DNA of 64,000 nucleotides from Pseudisothecium myosuroides. Taxonomy: Eukaryota > Streptophyta > Bryopsida > Hypnales > Lembophyllaceae. Positions 22,027 to 33,347 of the stretch are shown piece after piece; positions within the stretch are counted from its first letter, which is position 1, and each line of letters opens with the position of its first letter. Position numbers and translations under genes: made by a program. The notes under the pieces are model-generated. The model did not search any database and was not told the origin of the DNA. It worked only from the letters and a program-made list of their open reading frames with translations. The stretch spans positions 2,358,501 to 2,422,500 of the forward strand of contig OX637288.1 of NCBI GenBank assembly GCA_951799445.1. The letters run 5' to 3'.

Positions 22027-25000
22027 CTAGTTAAAGAGACCTCCAAAGGAGCCTGTCATGCCCAGCCCTCCCAACATGTTGTTCCCCCCCAAATCGTGGT
22101 GGAGCGAAGGATGGCCCAGGTCATGTTGCAGCTGGTTTTGCTGTTGCGCCACGGCGGCCGCGAGATTCAACCTCGCATTGTGCGCGTTCATGTTGCCCAT
22201 CAACCCTCCCAAGGCCGCCGTCCCGCCAGCCACCCCCCGGAGGGTGTGATTTCCAAGAGCGGACAAAGCCACAGGACTACTGCCTCCTACACTAATGGCT
22301 CCACTTCCCACCAGGCTGTCTATACTATTGCTGTTGTTCATCACACCTAGATGATGGTTGTTTACTAACCCGTTCAAGTTGTTGGACCCCATTCCCAGCA
22401 TGCGCACTTGGCCTCCTCCTCCCGCATTGAGACCTAAGTTTCCTGCAAGAGAGTTGGACAGGTTTCCATTCAAACTGTTGGAGTTGTTGTTGTTGCTGCT
22501 GCTGCCCAGACCTTGGTGTAGTGACGACACGGCGGGGGTGGGGGAGTTGTTAAGCTGTTGGTTGATCATCATCTCTTGGAGAAGGTGATGGACAACATTT
22601 GAATTGTTGGCTTGATGTTGTGGATTGGACTGGGATTGTTGTTGAAGGAGTACATTGCCAGCTGCTGCTGCAGCAGCCCCTACTACCATGTTCTGTTGGG
22701 AGGAGGACTCGCCTCGTAAGTAAGGGCCGGAGGATGGGCCACCAACAACCACGCCTCCGCCGGAAATGGAGGGGAAAGAATTTTGAAATGAGGAGAGGGA
22801 ATTGGTAGGAGAAGAGCCAGAAAGAGCTCGTCCTGAAGACAATTGCTGCTGCTGCTGCTGCTGCTGCTGCTGTAAGGGAGTTGTTCCTAGAGGGTTGCTG
22901 CTGTTCTGCACATGGGTTGGGTGAGGGACTGGGGATTGGAGGGTGTCATGGAGTGAAGTTTGTAAGGCTGCTAAAGAGTTAGACTGAAAGAAGGAGCTCA
23001 GAGGGTCAGTTTCTGTAGGGGCGGAGATGGCTTCATCTAGGCCATCGACAGTTTGACTGTCCAGGTGAGTCGCGTCGTTAAATTGCTGCTGTAAGCCACT
23101 GAGGGCAGTCGTGTTAGTGTCTGCTAGAAGGCTGTGAAGGTCGAGCTCTTCTTGTTGTTGTTGCTGCTGCTGCTGCTCTTGTTGTCTCTGTTGCTGTTGC
23201 TGCTGTTCTTGTTGTCTTTGTTGTTGCTGCTGCTGTTCTTGCTGACGCTGCTGCTGCTGTTGCTGCTGTTGCTCTTGTTGCTCTTGAAGGGCCCTTATTT
23301 GTGCATTTCGAAGCATGGTACGACTACTTCCATCACTTCTCCGAGGAAACTTGTGTAAACTTGCTGCACAACGAGTGCCATGACCAAGCTTGGTCAAAAG
23401 TTCAAAGCAAGACACTACTGAGCGACGTTCTAATTCCCAAAGCTGATATGATATAAGGGAAACACAAGAAGAGAGAACATCAGAACAGGTAACAGACAGC
23501 GTTGATGAGAAGGAGCCGTACCAATAGGCCCCACACTGTTGTCACGACTGAAATCTATGAGATCTTTCATGCTGTTGACAACCTCGGAAATCTGCACACA
23601 GATAACCAGTGTTAGTGTATTCATGGTCGTTGTAATCAAAATGTACAAGTAGATCTACATATAGGGAAATATAGCTTCGTTATATAGGGAAATTAGCTTG
23701 TCGTGGTACCTGCAAACAGCGCACATAGCGCTTGGTGTAGCCAAGATCATTGACAGTTGGCAGCTCCAGATTCTTAGCAAGCTGCCGAGCGCTAGTCACA
23801 AACCTTCCACAACAAAGTCTTGTTTGTCAGCACCCTGGGACAACTTGCAGCCGTTCCGCGAGCAGGCAACCAAGAGCGTGGCGTGCTAATATCAGCAGAC
23901 AAAACTGGTTGCACAAACCCCAAACTATCCTACAAAGGTCCCTTTAAATGTACCCAAATGAACCCAAGTAGAAGGCGTTCCTAGACTGAAGACCAGAGTG
24001 AACGCAAATTCACTTCAATCCTGACTCCTCCAGTCGACAATCACCACCTAACATTCAATAAAAATATCGCCAAGAAGGAGCAAAGCTTCATTTCCATGCC
24101 GGCTTCTCTGACAAATTGAAATCGATTCTATTGACACCGGTACAGCATGGCTCATACTAGTCGTTCCCCTATGCATACTTTTCGTTGATGATTTCTAAAA
24201 GCACGGTCTTAGTTGGGACAATCAAGTTCTCAAAACACAGAGCCCTGGAAACAGAAGATAAACTCACAGATGGCAATTAGTTTGAAGATCCTGAGCTGAA
24301 ACTCCTGCTCCACCATTTTGTGAATTCTGATACTTTTGAGAAATTTGTGCTAGCTGGTTCACCTGAACATAAAAGATGATCTCAGACAAGAAAACTTCTG
24401 AACTGAATCAAATTATGGTGTTGATTTCATAAATGGATATGAGCTCACGGCCAACCCTTCTCATCTCGTATAATAATTCAAAAAGATAACTACTGCACAA
24501 ATGAGCGGTGACAAGAGCTACATACCTGTGGTACTATGAGCCTTCTAAGCAGGAGCTCTTCATGGCTCCGAGCGCAGAATTCCCAAGACAATATCTGCGA
24601 AGACAAAACGAACGAACGCAAAACATCTTTTAATTCAAGTAAAGACTATGGCTCCCAACCAAGGTAGCGGACACTGAAATAGTTACGGACCTGATCCTCA
24701 TAACCAACAGCAACTCATCTATTAAGACCCGTAATTGGACTTCAATCAAAAAATTGGCTGTAAGCATGACTTGGCTAAATGCGTATGGCCACCGATCTTT
24801 GAATGGAAACAGGGTTGCCTACATCACTTAAAGTGGTCTACAGCCTCCCACTTTGATTTGCATAAGATATTCATGCATAAAAACTGGGTCTCAATAGGTT
24901 TGGCTCCTTTTAAGCGAAGATCTGTCCACAGCTCTAACATCTCCCAAAAATCACACTCCCAAGAATCTTCAATGGTTAAAGTGAACCAAATAGTATCATC

Positions 25001-28000
25001 TAACTTCACAGCAAATTTAAGTGGCCGCTAGCAGTCTTCTTCTCTAGCACCACGGCAGATAAATTTGTTACACATTTTATAGAAATGGGATCATTAGGAG
25101 GTGGTCACCTTCAATTCTGAAGAGAATACAATGCGCAATTGCCCTTCCCGGACAACACGTAGTTGTTCAAAAACGCTTTCCTGAATGGCTTTGCCATATT
25201 CTAGCACCATGTGTCCAGAAGCTTGGCGATACTCATGGGGTAGATCTACAAACAGAAGCTCCTCTTGAATGCCACTATCAAACTTGATCTTGAACAGCCT
25301 TGGAAGTACCTCCACTGTCGTTTCTGTGCACACCCGGATCCAAGGACACCCTCAGTAAAAGCGAAGGAAAACCTTTATTTCCTAAAGTCGCGAACAGCCT
25401 GCCAAGATTAAGCCAAGCGGACAAATACAGTTACATTGGAGAGAAGAGATTGATTTAGAGCTTACCAAAACCTCGACCAGGATTGGTCCCACAAATCTCG
25501 CAGTGCCAAACATCCTGACAGAACCATAGTAGCACAAACTTGTGAGCATGCTTTAATTCACCTAACTTTAACCCGGAAGGGCCCAAGCTAAAATAGAAAG
25601 TCCACTTTGGAAGCTAATAGTCGATTATAGTAACTACCGTTCAAAAATATGGAGGAAGATTTCTTCTTTCTATTGATGCATTTTGTTACCTTCCTTGCGC
25701 TTTCTAGATTTCTTTTACTCCTACAGATATGGAAGCACTCGCTTTGGGACACATGGGCACTTGAAGGTTAAAAAGGCATATTAGCCGTAGACATAACAAA
25801 CCTGTCAGTCGTCAAAGACGCAACAAAATTCATAACGAGTATTTATCGTAAATGAATTGTGGAATAGTCATGGTCGTGATTCATTCAAAATGGACTCGGA
25901 AACTATTTCTAGAGAACCTGTTTTATTGTAAACAAAAGCGTGATAAAAATCACATACCTGTGGGAATATCCCAGTGGGTTGACGACCACCACTGACATAT
26001 AGGGAAACACACCACCTTTTCTTAGCATTTGGCGCAAAATATTTGCCAACAAAATTTCGCCAAAAAGCAATGTTGTTGTCCTGAATTCATCAACCAAAAC
26101 CATGCCATAATTTAGTTTCTCTTTGCTATTGACATTTTCTTAAAAGGTCTCTACAGAAGGTACTATAATTAAAAACAAACGATGAGACTAAACACGATTG
26201 ATATAGCCTTAAAAACTTTGAAAAGAGATAGTTGGACAAGAGATGTATTGGACAATATCGAAAGCCACGGTATGATAACATTACTCACAGGAGGGCGATG
26301 TCTTTGATGATACAAGTACTGCATAAGTCTCCTCGCACATCCTCCAGCCTCGAAATCTGGATGCTTCCTAACACCTAAAGATAAAAATACTCCAATCAGT
26401 TCCATGCAGCAACAGGAACATCGCGTAGTGACAAACCAGAAAAGTCACTGAAATTTGCAAAGGACTAGAAATATTACAGTTGTCGAAAATATTGCCGAGT
26501 ACATCCAATAATGAAGACACTACAACAAAATCACGACCCTTCAACCAATCAACAAAACAACATGGCAATGTGGCAGCCAGGCATTGAGTGAAACTTAGCT
26601 ACAGTTTCAAATAAAAGAAAACCCTCCACTTGAGAATAGCTGTTTTTCCATTCAAGAAATGAGCACTCTGATAGACCGATGAATACTCATCAGGAAGCAA
26701 ACACAGAGTGGTACTCGCACGAGAGAAGAAAGCGCACTGACCTGCAGACTGCAAGAAATTAGCTTGCTGTTGCTGGAGCTGGAGTTGTTGGTGATGCTGG
26801 TGCTGGTGCAGTTGCTGCAGTTGCAAGCTGGCCGTGTCATGCAAATGCTGCTGCGGCGGGAGGCCTTGCAGTAGTCGCTGCTGCTGCTGCAAAGCACTAT
26901 ATTGAGCCATTTGCTTTGACTGTCTCTGCAGCAGCACTTCTTGCAACTGCATTTCCGATTGTGTAAGACCGAGATTGTTGCCAGACCTCGCTTGATGCAT
27001 TGTGTGCTGCCCCACCTGACGGGCCATCATCAAAATCCAAGTACTTGTTATTACAAGAGCGGTACACATCACTATCTATACCTAGTCCACATGCCAGAGA
27101 AAGCTGAAATCACCAACTTCAAACCATATACACAACATCACGCAAGCTACTAAGTCATAGAAATACCCTGCCTTCAAATCATAGGAGCCAATCAAAAGTG
27201 CTTACTTTCTGATCGAATTCCAGTTCTGATTTCACTTCCATCTTTGGAATCAGAATTTGCTGCTGCTGCTGTAAGGAGTGACCCACCAAAGACTGGGGTT
27301 CTACTTTCACTGCGCCCAGGGCTTGTTGTGGAGATGACCCACTCGCCTTGCCCTGTTGCATATTACTACTCGGACCTAAGCCATTAACCTGTTGTGATCC
27401 ACCTCCCAACAACAAGGCCTGCGGGTTACCACCCACGCCCAGAAGCTGTGAGCCACCCCCGCTGGAAAGTCCAACAGTCTGCTGGCCAGCTGCTATTTGC
27501 TGCGAGGCTTGGAGAGACCTATCCTGATGCATGGATTGCGTGAGGTGGGACAACTGGGACAACTGAGCCGTCGTGGACAATGGAGGTGTAGCGGAGCGCA
27601 CCTGCTGCTGCTGGAGCAATAAATCCTGCACAAACAAGGCGAAGCCTGTAAGTCACGCAGTTAGAGTCCACGAGCAACACACCCCTAATCGTGCAGAAGA
27701 CACAAACAACTCTTGAACAAACTAGTCATGATATCCACAAATCCCTGATTATAATTCAGGCTCATCATAACACAGTAAATAATTTTCAAATAGTGTCTTG
27801 TGCCAACCCTCAACACTGTATAAAGAACAAGAACCGAGTCAGCTAAACAACCCATGGGAATTTTAATATCGATAGCTGGGCCATGTACATGCCGAGTAGG
27901 AAACAAGATTAAAAAACAGCTTGGAAAGCACTGTTAATACTATCGTTCAAAATTCAACATGGTGCAATGCAAAACTGATCAGCCTCCGTGTGTCAACTGA

Positions 28001-29118
28001 ATGTCAGTGCTAATATGCATACGAGTACGGCAAACCCCATCTTTGGCATTGATTGTCCACACTTCCAGCATAACAATACAACTCTAAAAAAACAGTACAT
28101 ATTAGGAAATCCATGATAAAAGCAAATGCAAAAAAATTGGAATACTCGCAATGCACACCATACTGAGCAGCTTACCTGCTGCTGCTCTAATCGGGAGAGG
28201 GACGAGTTTCCTTGTTGATTGACCATAGAGTTCACGATGGTAGAGGAGATGGACACCGGTGAAGTCGGCAACCCCATACCAGCTAAACCGGAGAGTGCAA
28301 GCGATTCAGAGGCCACGGGCACGTTCTTCGGCTGTAGATCAGGGAAGTCGGAATTCGAGCCAGCAATCAAAGAGGTGGCACCGACACTCAATCCTGAGTT
28401 TCCAGTCCCAGTCAAGCTCTGCGGAATACCTGCAAAGCCAAGCAAATAACAATCATTCAGCAAACTACGGAAAACAGAAACTGCAGCATTGTTGCTGGTA
28501 TGCTCTAAGGAAAAAGGACGTCCAAACCGTTAAGATCCCGCCATACCGACCTCTGTTCCCAACAGCAACTCATCCTCCATACACTAAATAAACCTTCAAT
28601 TAGCAATGTAAGCATGTCCGGTCTTTTGCCCAGAAATGGGAACATCCATCCACTATCACTCAAAGTGGTCCACAACCTCCCCCTTTGAAACTGCAGAAGA
28701 AATTCGTCCATCCAGTGATGCAAAATTTGATCACAACGAGAGTTTGCCTCTCGTACAATCCCAAATGATCTCTCTTGAGTGATCTCCCAACTCCAAGCTT
28801 CCATATTGGTTCAAATGCTTCCCAGCATCCACAACCTTAAGCAAAGAGCAACCAAGCAAGTGCAGAACGGACGTCCTAAAACGCACCTGAGAGTCCGGGA
28901 TTGGACCCTCCATTGAGGAAAGGGTTGTTGGAGAAGCCCGCCAGCATGTTGACTCCCCCAAATTGCGCCCGCCGGCCTGCTACGAGGGAAAGGGAGGGCA
29001 ACTGCCCGGAGGAAGGTCCCGCACCACCACCGTTGGGCAGCACATTGACATTGCCCGCTGGCGAGCCGCGGAGAAGAAGAGAACTCGGAGAAACGGTCTG
29101 GGCCTGGGCACCAGCCAT
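22027..29118 (-). CDS. SEU: SEUSS/SEUSS-like transcriptional co-regulator, 13 exons, 1105 aa
   Basis: Model: 29118-28887, 28429-28176, 27625-27206, 27015-26742, 26374-26289, 26080-25958, 25514-25466, 25323-25109, 24594-24526, 24362-24268, 23803-23710, 23591-23522, 23363-22027. All introns are GT-AG; total 3318 nt, in frame. Residues 1-393 are Q/S/G/L-rich with polyQ. About 400-665 is the LDB-type region: CARRLMQYLYHQRHRPP, FAPNAKKRWCVSLY, VWHCEIC..NPGRGF, TVEVLPRLFKIKFDSG, ESVFEQLRVVREGQLRIVFS, WEFCARSHEELL, NDLGYTKRYVRCLQ, EVVNSMKDLIDFSR, SLHKFPRR. Then polyQ/QR repeats (688-735), a VVHHLLQEMMINQQ motif near 918 and an N/G-rich tail. Known role: SEUSS pairs with LEUNIG-type co-repressors in the nucleus and binds transcription factors in flower, ovule and embryo development (Arabidopsis). 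Some family members are shorter; the extra length is in low-complexity ends. The first ATG has no in-frame upstream alternative that I trust. Confidence 0.93.
22850..22872 (-). repeat. CAG/CTG microsatellite in SEUSS coding sequence (polyQ)
   Basis: An uninterrupted CTG run on the plus strand encodes part of a glutamine tract (TPLQQQQQQQQQQLSSG) on the minus strand, in the C-terminal low-complexity part of the SEUSS protein. Being a nearly pure triplet run it is a candidate length-variable site between individuals. Confidence 0.8.
23153..23285 (-). repeat. Interrupted polyQ tract just after the LDB region of SEUSS
   Basis: Plus-strand TTG/CTG-rich sequence encodes on the minus strand a tract of glutamines broken at regular spacing by RQQE, with a repeating unit of about ten residues (RQQEQQQQQQ). 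The regularity suggests expansion of a 30-bp unit rather than of single codons. The plus-strand frame at 23134-23358 reads as polyleucine and is a shadow. Confidence 0.8.
24690..24960 (+). repeat. Intron-resident repeat of about 300 bp, copy 3
   Basis: Lies in the SEUSS intron between exons 8 and 9 (25108-24595). It begins with ACCTGATCCT, as does copy 2, and carries AACAGCAACTCATC (shared with copy 4), GTAAGCATGACTTGGCTAAA (shared with copy 2) and AAAGTGGTCxACAxCCTCCC (shared with copy 4). These overlapping matches tie the copies into one family. Short frames across it are not coding. Confidence 0.7.
25568..25771. mobile_element. TTAA-flanked element, 204 bp, in SEUSS intron 6
   Basis: Left end TTAA-CCCGGAAGGGCCCAAG, right end GGGCACTTGAAGG-TTAA. 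The imperfect inverted ends and TTAA on both sides match the style of the 230-bp elements at 20807 and 48781, but the interior is different. It sits in the intron between exons 6 (ends 25958) and 7 (starts 25514), close to the acceptor side, leaving splice sites intact. Confidence 0.65.
28540..28812 (+). repeat. Intron-resident repeat of about 300 bp, copy 4
   Basis: Lies in the first SEUSS intron (28886-28430). It shares AACAGCAACTCATC with copy 3, CTCAAAGTGGTCCACAACCT (diverged) with copies 2 and 3, and a GTGATCTC box at the right end with copies 1 and 2. Part is self-complementary: TCAAAGTGG and CCxCTTTGA flank a short loop. The minus-strand 99-residue frame across it (28505-28804) is not coding. 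Confidence 0.68.
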
Positions 29119-30760
29119 CTACTACGCCAGTAAGGCTGGTATCTTCCAGCTTGCTACATCAAGGCCCAAACAATCCCTCCACCAGCAGCAGCAGATCTCC
29201 AGGAACCTACATTCCTGCACTTCCGACACTCCCGACACTCGTCCATCACGCAACAGGGGAACGCAAAAGGGGCACGCAACAGGTACCGCCCCCTGCACCT
29301 TGGGCCGGCACTCTACCCTCGTCCACGCACAGAAGAAGAACACATAGTGGGGGTCGCGGGATTCGTCGCCACGGGGAGCTTCACGTCAGCCTGTCTGCAT
29401 TCGCTTACTAAATTTCCAGCACTTGTGAAGAAAGCTCTGGCAAGCACATCGAGGGCGCCGTAAAGGAAAGGGAGGAGGGAGGGGCTCAAGGAGCAATGCT
29501 CAAAGACGTCAGCCAAGGAGAGGATCGGCAGGGATGCAGGGTGCCGTTAACCACCGTCGTCGGCACATCGACACAGACAGGCTGGGTTCGGCCATAAGGA
29601 CTAGAAGGACGCCACCATCCTCTCGCCCTTGCAAACCGCATTCCCAGTTTCACCATTCTCGGAGCTTCCCCCTCGCCCGACCATGGAGTACCGCGACGAC
29701 GACGACGACGACGACGACACCACCAACAGCAACAGCGACGACGACGACGACGACGACGACAGCGACACCATTCGCACACTTTCAAACTCCGGAGATGTCA
29801 ACACGACGACGACGACGACGACGAGTAGCTTCTCCCAAGGCGAAAAGTCTCCCCGACGCGCTTCCTCCTGCTTCTTCCTAATGCCCCCAGCATCCCCGCA
29901 ACGGTCTCGCGAACGTCCTCACAATACTAGGTCATCATCGGCTCCTCCTTCACAATGATCATGGTGAAACCTGCTGCTGCTGCTGGGAATTAGAGTTCTC
30001 CGTCGTCGTCCTCATCATCGTCATCATCAAAAGCGCTTTCGCAGCAACAAACGCATGCTCACGGGCCCCCCGACTTTCCCATCACCGACTCTGTTTCGGA
30101 GCTTCGAGCTTCGGCTTCGTTTCTCATTGCAACACCATTCCAGCAGTGGGAGTGAGTCCGCTTTGGGAGTAGTACTAAGCTTTGGGACCCAGTAAGCTTC
30201 GCGAGGGAGGGAGTTTGCGAGTGAGCTTGAGTGAGCTTGAATCCCGACAGTAGTCTAGTCTGCACACAAGTGCGAACAGTTTTCCCCCACCGCCCAAGAA
30301 CAAAGCTTCGACTACATTCCTGCCATCCGCCACACGCCAACTCCCGGGAGGCTTGGGTGGAGGGGTGCGATGTTGCCTGCCTTCCTTTGCATCCGGGTTT
30401 CCCTGCACGACAAGCAGTAGTCGCAGACTCCCTCGCAGCGAAGGCAACAGGCTGCTGCTGCTGCTGCTGGGCTGGGCCTTTACACTACTAGAGTGCCCTG
30501 CTGCTGCTGCTGCTGCTGCTGCTCCCCCTGCTCCTGCGGGCGGGCCTGGTACAAAGTCCTCGCCGCCGACGCGGACGCGGACGAACGACCGGGGACGCGC
30601 GGCCGCGGCCGGCTTCCACGGGAATCTCCTCCTGGCTAGGGGGGCCGGGCGGGGCGGGCAGGGGCAGGAATTAATCCAGGGGGAATCGTAGATTTGGACT
30701 CCGGGTTCGTAGATTTCCAGGGGTGCGGAAAATATCAGCACCTGGTTCCCCAGAGGTTCC
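29119..30760 (-). promoter_or_regulatory. SEUSS upstream region: GC-rich leader/promoter with triplet repeats
   Basis: Immediately upstream of the SEUSS start the sequence becomes markedly richer in G and C than anywhere else in the window. It carries pure triplet runs: GAC/ACG at 29693-29716, 29738-29762 and 29803-29823, and CTG at about 29970-29985, 30451-30470 and 30500-30523. Several long frames cross these runs on both strands, including one of 225 residues at 30175-30852. Their low-complexity make-up and lack of domain content make coding unlikely. I take this as promoter plus 5' leader, possibly with a leader intron, as in many plant regulators. The transcription start cannot be set. 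Confidence 0.5.
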
Positions 30761-30954
30761 CCAGTGGCAGCGGCTCTTCCAGTAAATAATAAAGTTACTG
30801 GGGCTGTGCAGTGTACATTTGGGGGGGTACATTGGTTTGCTTCCAGACGCATTAGCTTTGGCTTTGAACTCGTTTATGTCACTGGCTCCAGGCCCAAAGA
30901 ACTCTTATTACATGTGTGCAGACGGAATGGAACATGTGGAAGGCGTCCAATCAC

Positions 30955-31172
30955 GTGGGTACACTTTGGGGGGTATTACAAGAATATTCTTGGATGTGAT
31001 ATTACAGAGTGCGATTAGGAGAAGATTGGGGTGGGGGGATAAGAATATTCTTGGATGTGATATTAGAGAGTTCAATTAGGAGAAAATTTGGGTGCACTTT
31101 GGGAGGGATTATAAGAATATTCTTGCATGTAATATTAGAGAGTGCGACTATGAGAAGATTTGGGTGTAGGTC
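30955..31172 (+). repeat. Three tandem diverged units, about 60-75 bp
   Basis: The phrase AAGAATATTCTTGGATGTGA-TATTA-AGAG recurs three times (near 30980, 31042 and 31113), each followed by AGAGAxxxxGATTAGGAGAA or a variant and a run of G. Units differ in length from indels. Frames over the array are repeat artefacts. Confidence 0.7.
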
Positions 31173-33269
31173 TTTATATTATTCTAGCCTCTTTTTCAAG
31201 AGGGTGGCTTGACTTAAATGGCTATTTGTTTTGGATCCTACATTATCTAATCTCCTAAATATAAGTGACTTTCAAAGTGCATATCTATATTACGAAGAAG
31301 ACTCGGTATTATCTAGTATTAGGATGATTTTATTTACTTTAATCTCTTTTAGGGACCCAAAAAGTTTAAATTTCAAAAATAGTGAAGATGTGTTACAAAA
31401 TGCGACTTAGAATAAAATTGAGATTTTGACCACAATCAAACCTTTGAATGAGAGTAATGGGATGACTACAATAGGTACTGTACTTTACTTTGAGTGACAA
31501 TAATGGAGTGACTACAACAGGTATTGTACTGTATTTTGAGTGAGAGTAATGGAGGGATTGCAACAGGTACTGTCATCCTATGGATGAAAAACAACATCAC
31601 AAGATTGTAACTATTTTAAATGCTCTTGTATGTCTACTATATGTTATATGGAAAATATTGCAATTATTTTAGATGAGCAACGTGATTGTTACAATTGCAC
31701 TTTTTGTTGGTTTGGGAAGGTTCTTGTCACTCTTTTAGAAAATTTGGAAAATTCATTTCAACAATTTATAACATACCAATATCTTTGTGGTCCCAGTAGG
31801 TCATGCAAAGTGTACCCCTTAATAAGGGTATGTAGTCTTGGTGTCTAACATCATTTTTCTAGGGAAATGTTGTAGGATCCTAGATGAATAGACTCTTTAT
31901 TTACGCCAGCCCCAGAGGAGGGATGGAGTCAATTCTCTTCACAACATGCTTTGTTGGAAATTTATAATGTCAAGTACTATTGCCTACTTTTGCATTGTTT
32001 GTTTATGAAAATGAAATGTAATCAGATAAAATTCACCCCCCCTTATGGTAGCAAAGCAACCATTTTGCCTACAATACAATGGATTCTTTTTTAGTCTCAA
32101 TTGCAAGTTGCTACCAACGACTCTAGTGTGCGAGCCTAGAAATGTGAGCCTACAAGCCTGGTACTAATTCTAAGGGCATTGTGCTAACAAGGTGATGCTA
32201 ATTTGTGTAGGGAGAACTGATTGTAGTTGGCATCTTTGATGTTGATTAGTGTAAAACTTATGTTAATATCACATACCATAGCTCTTATAAATATTCATAC
32301 ACTTCAAAAATTGCCATAACTTATTGAAAAATTAGATTTTTCCAACAAATTTTAGACATGTTGAAGTGCAAGTAACGCACTTGTATAAAATATTTTTTTT
32401 AAATTAAATTGAATCTAATTTATTAGTAAAAAATATATATTACAAGTAAACTTTTTATGAGATTTTTTAATAAGTGGGATGAATTTTTTTAAAATTTTCT
32501 AGTAAGAATTCCACAAATTTTTAAATTTTTATTGAGTGAAATATTATTGACTAAAATATGATTCAAAATCTTTATATTTCATATAAAGAAATCCAATAAT
32601 TTCCCAAAAAATCATATATAAACATTTATACCCTTTTCAAATTTTCCGCAATTTTTGGAGATTTTTGGATTGAATTATAAGAAATGTTAGAATTTGAAGT
32701 CATATTTCACTCAATAAAATTTTAGAATCCTCAAAATTCTTACCAAATTTTAAAAAAAAATCTCAATCCACTTACTATAAAATCTATAAAAAAAAATTGA
32801 CTTGTATTACAAGTTTATTTTCATTAAATTATTAAAAAATCCAAAACTGTTTTAAAATTTTTGAAAAACTATTTCATGAAAGTGCGTCACCACAAAATAT
32901 CCAAATTTTTGTTTAAATCTCTAATCTCTCAATTAGCTTTGCCAATTTTTTGTAAGTGTACCCACCATTTTGAGAGCCACTGGTAGTAGTACTTGGTAGT
33001 CAGATTCCTTGTGTATGGATTCCAGGTTTAGTATGTCTGAGTGCTAAGTAAGTTACTGATTGCACCTACTGAGAGCAAACCATGGTTCAGTTTACAAGAG
33101 TCACCTTCAGTTGGGTGACAGTGGCATGCACCTCCAGCCTACAGGGGTGCAGATTTGGGGGGCTTAATAATTCTTACCACTGTTTTTAGTATGGGCCCAG
33201 TAATTACACTGGCATAAATATTGTACCATTGACATGCAGAGTCAGCCCTCCATTAAGTTAGTGTTACCT
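31173..33269. other. Intergenic repeat DNA, no gene seen
   Basis: A small 46-bp tandem triplet occurs at 31445-31575 (GAGTAATGG phrases at about 31452, 31498 and 31544). The segment 31570-32090 is a diverged partner of 53600-53960: ATCACAAxATxGTAACTA, TTTAGxTGAG and GGxAGCAAAGxxxxCATTTT can be aligned in the same order. Near 32112 the sequence CAACGACTCTAG then TGTGCGAGCC resembles the end of the Mutator-like MITE at 38511. From 32300 to 32900 the DNA is extremely A/T-rich. Confidence 0.5.
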
Positions 33270-33347
33270 TCATAAGTGTTAAAATCTCAAATGTGTTATG
33301 AAGATTTGCGCTCCCCTAAAATGTGCACTATGAAGTGGTAAGTTGTA

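Noticed and set aside
23134..23358. Polyleucine plus-strand frame
   Set aside because: It is the complement of the CAG-rich polyQ coding tract of SEUSS.
27993..28175. Continuation of the SEUSS exon 2 frame past 28176
   Set aside because: The sequence CAGCAGCAG-GTAAGC is a strong donor at 28176/28175. The residues beyond (VSCSVWCALRVFQFF...) lose SEUSS character.
29534..29958. Acidic/threonine-rich plus-strand frames (poly-D, poly-T)
   Set aside because: They are produced by GAC/ACG repeats read in different frames; all three frames stay open for the same reason.
30175..30852. 225-residue minus-strand frame upstream of SEUSS
   Set aside because: It is open because of GC-rich triplet runs (polyA, polyS tracts). 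It has no domain, and its position fits the SEUSS leader/promoter.
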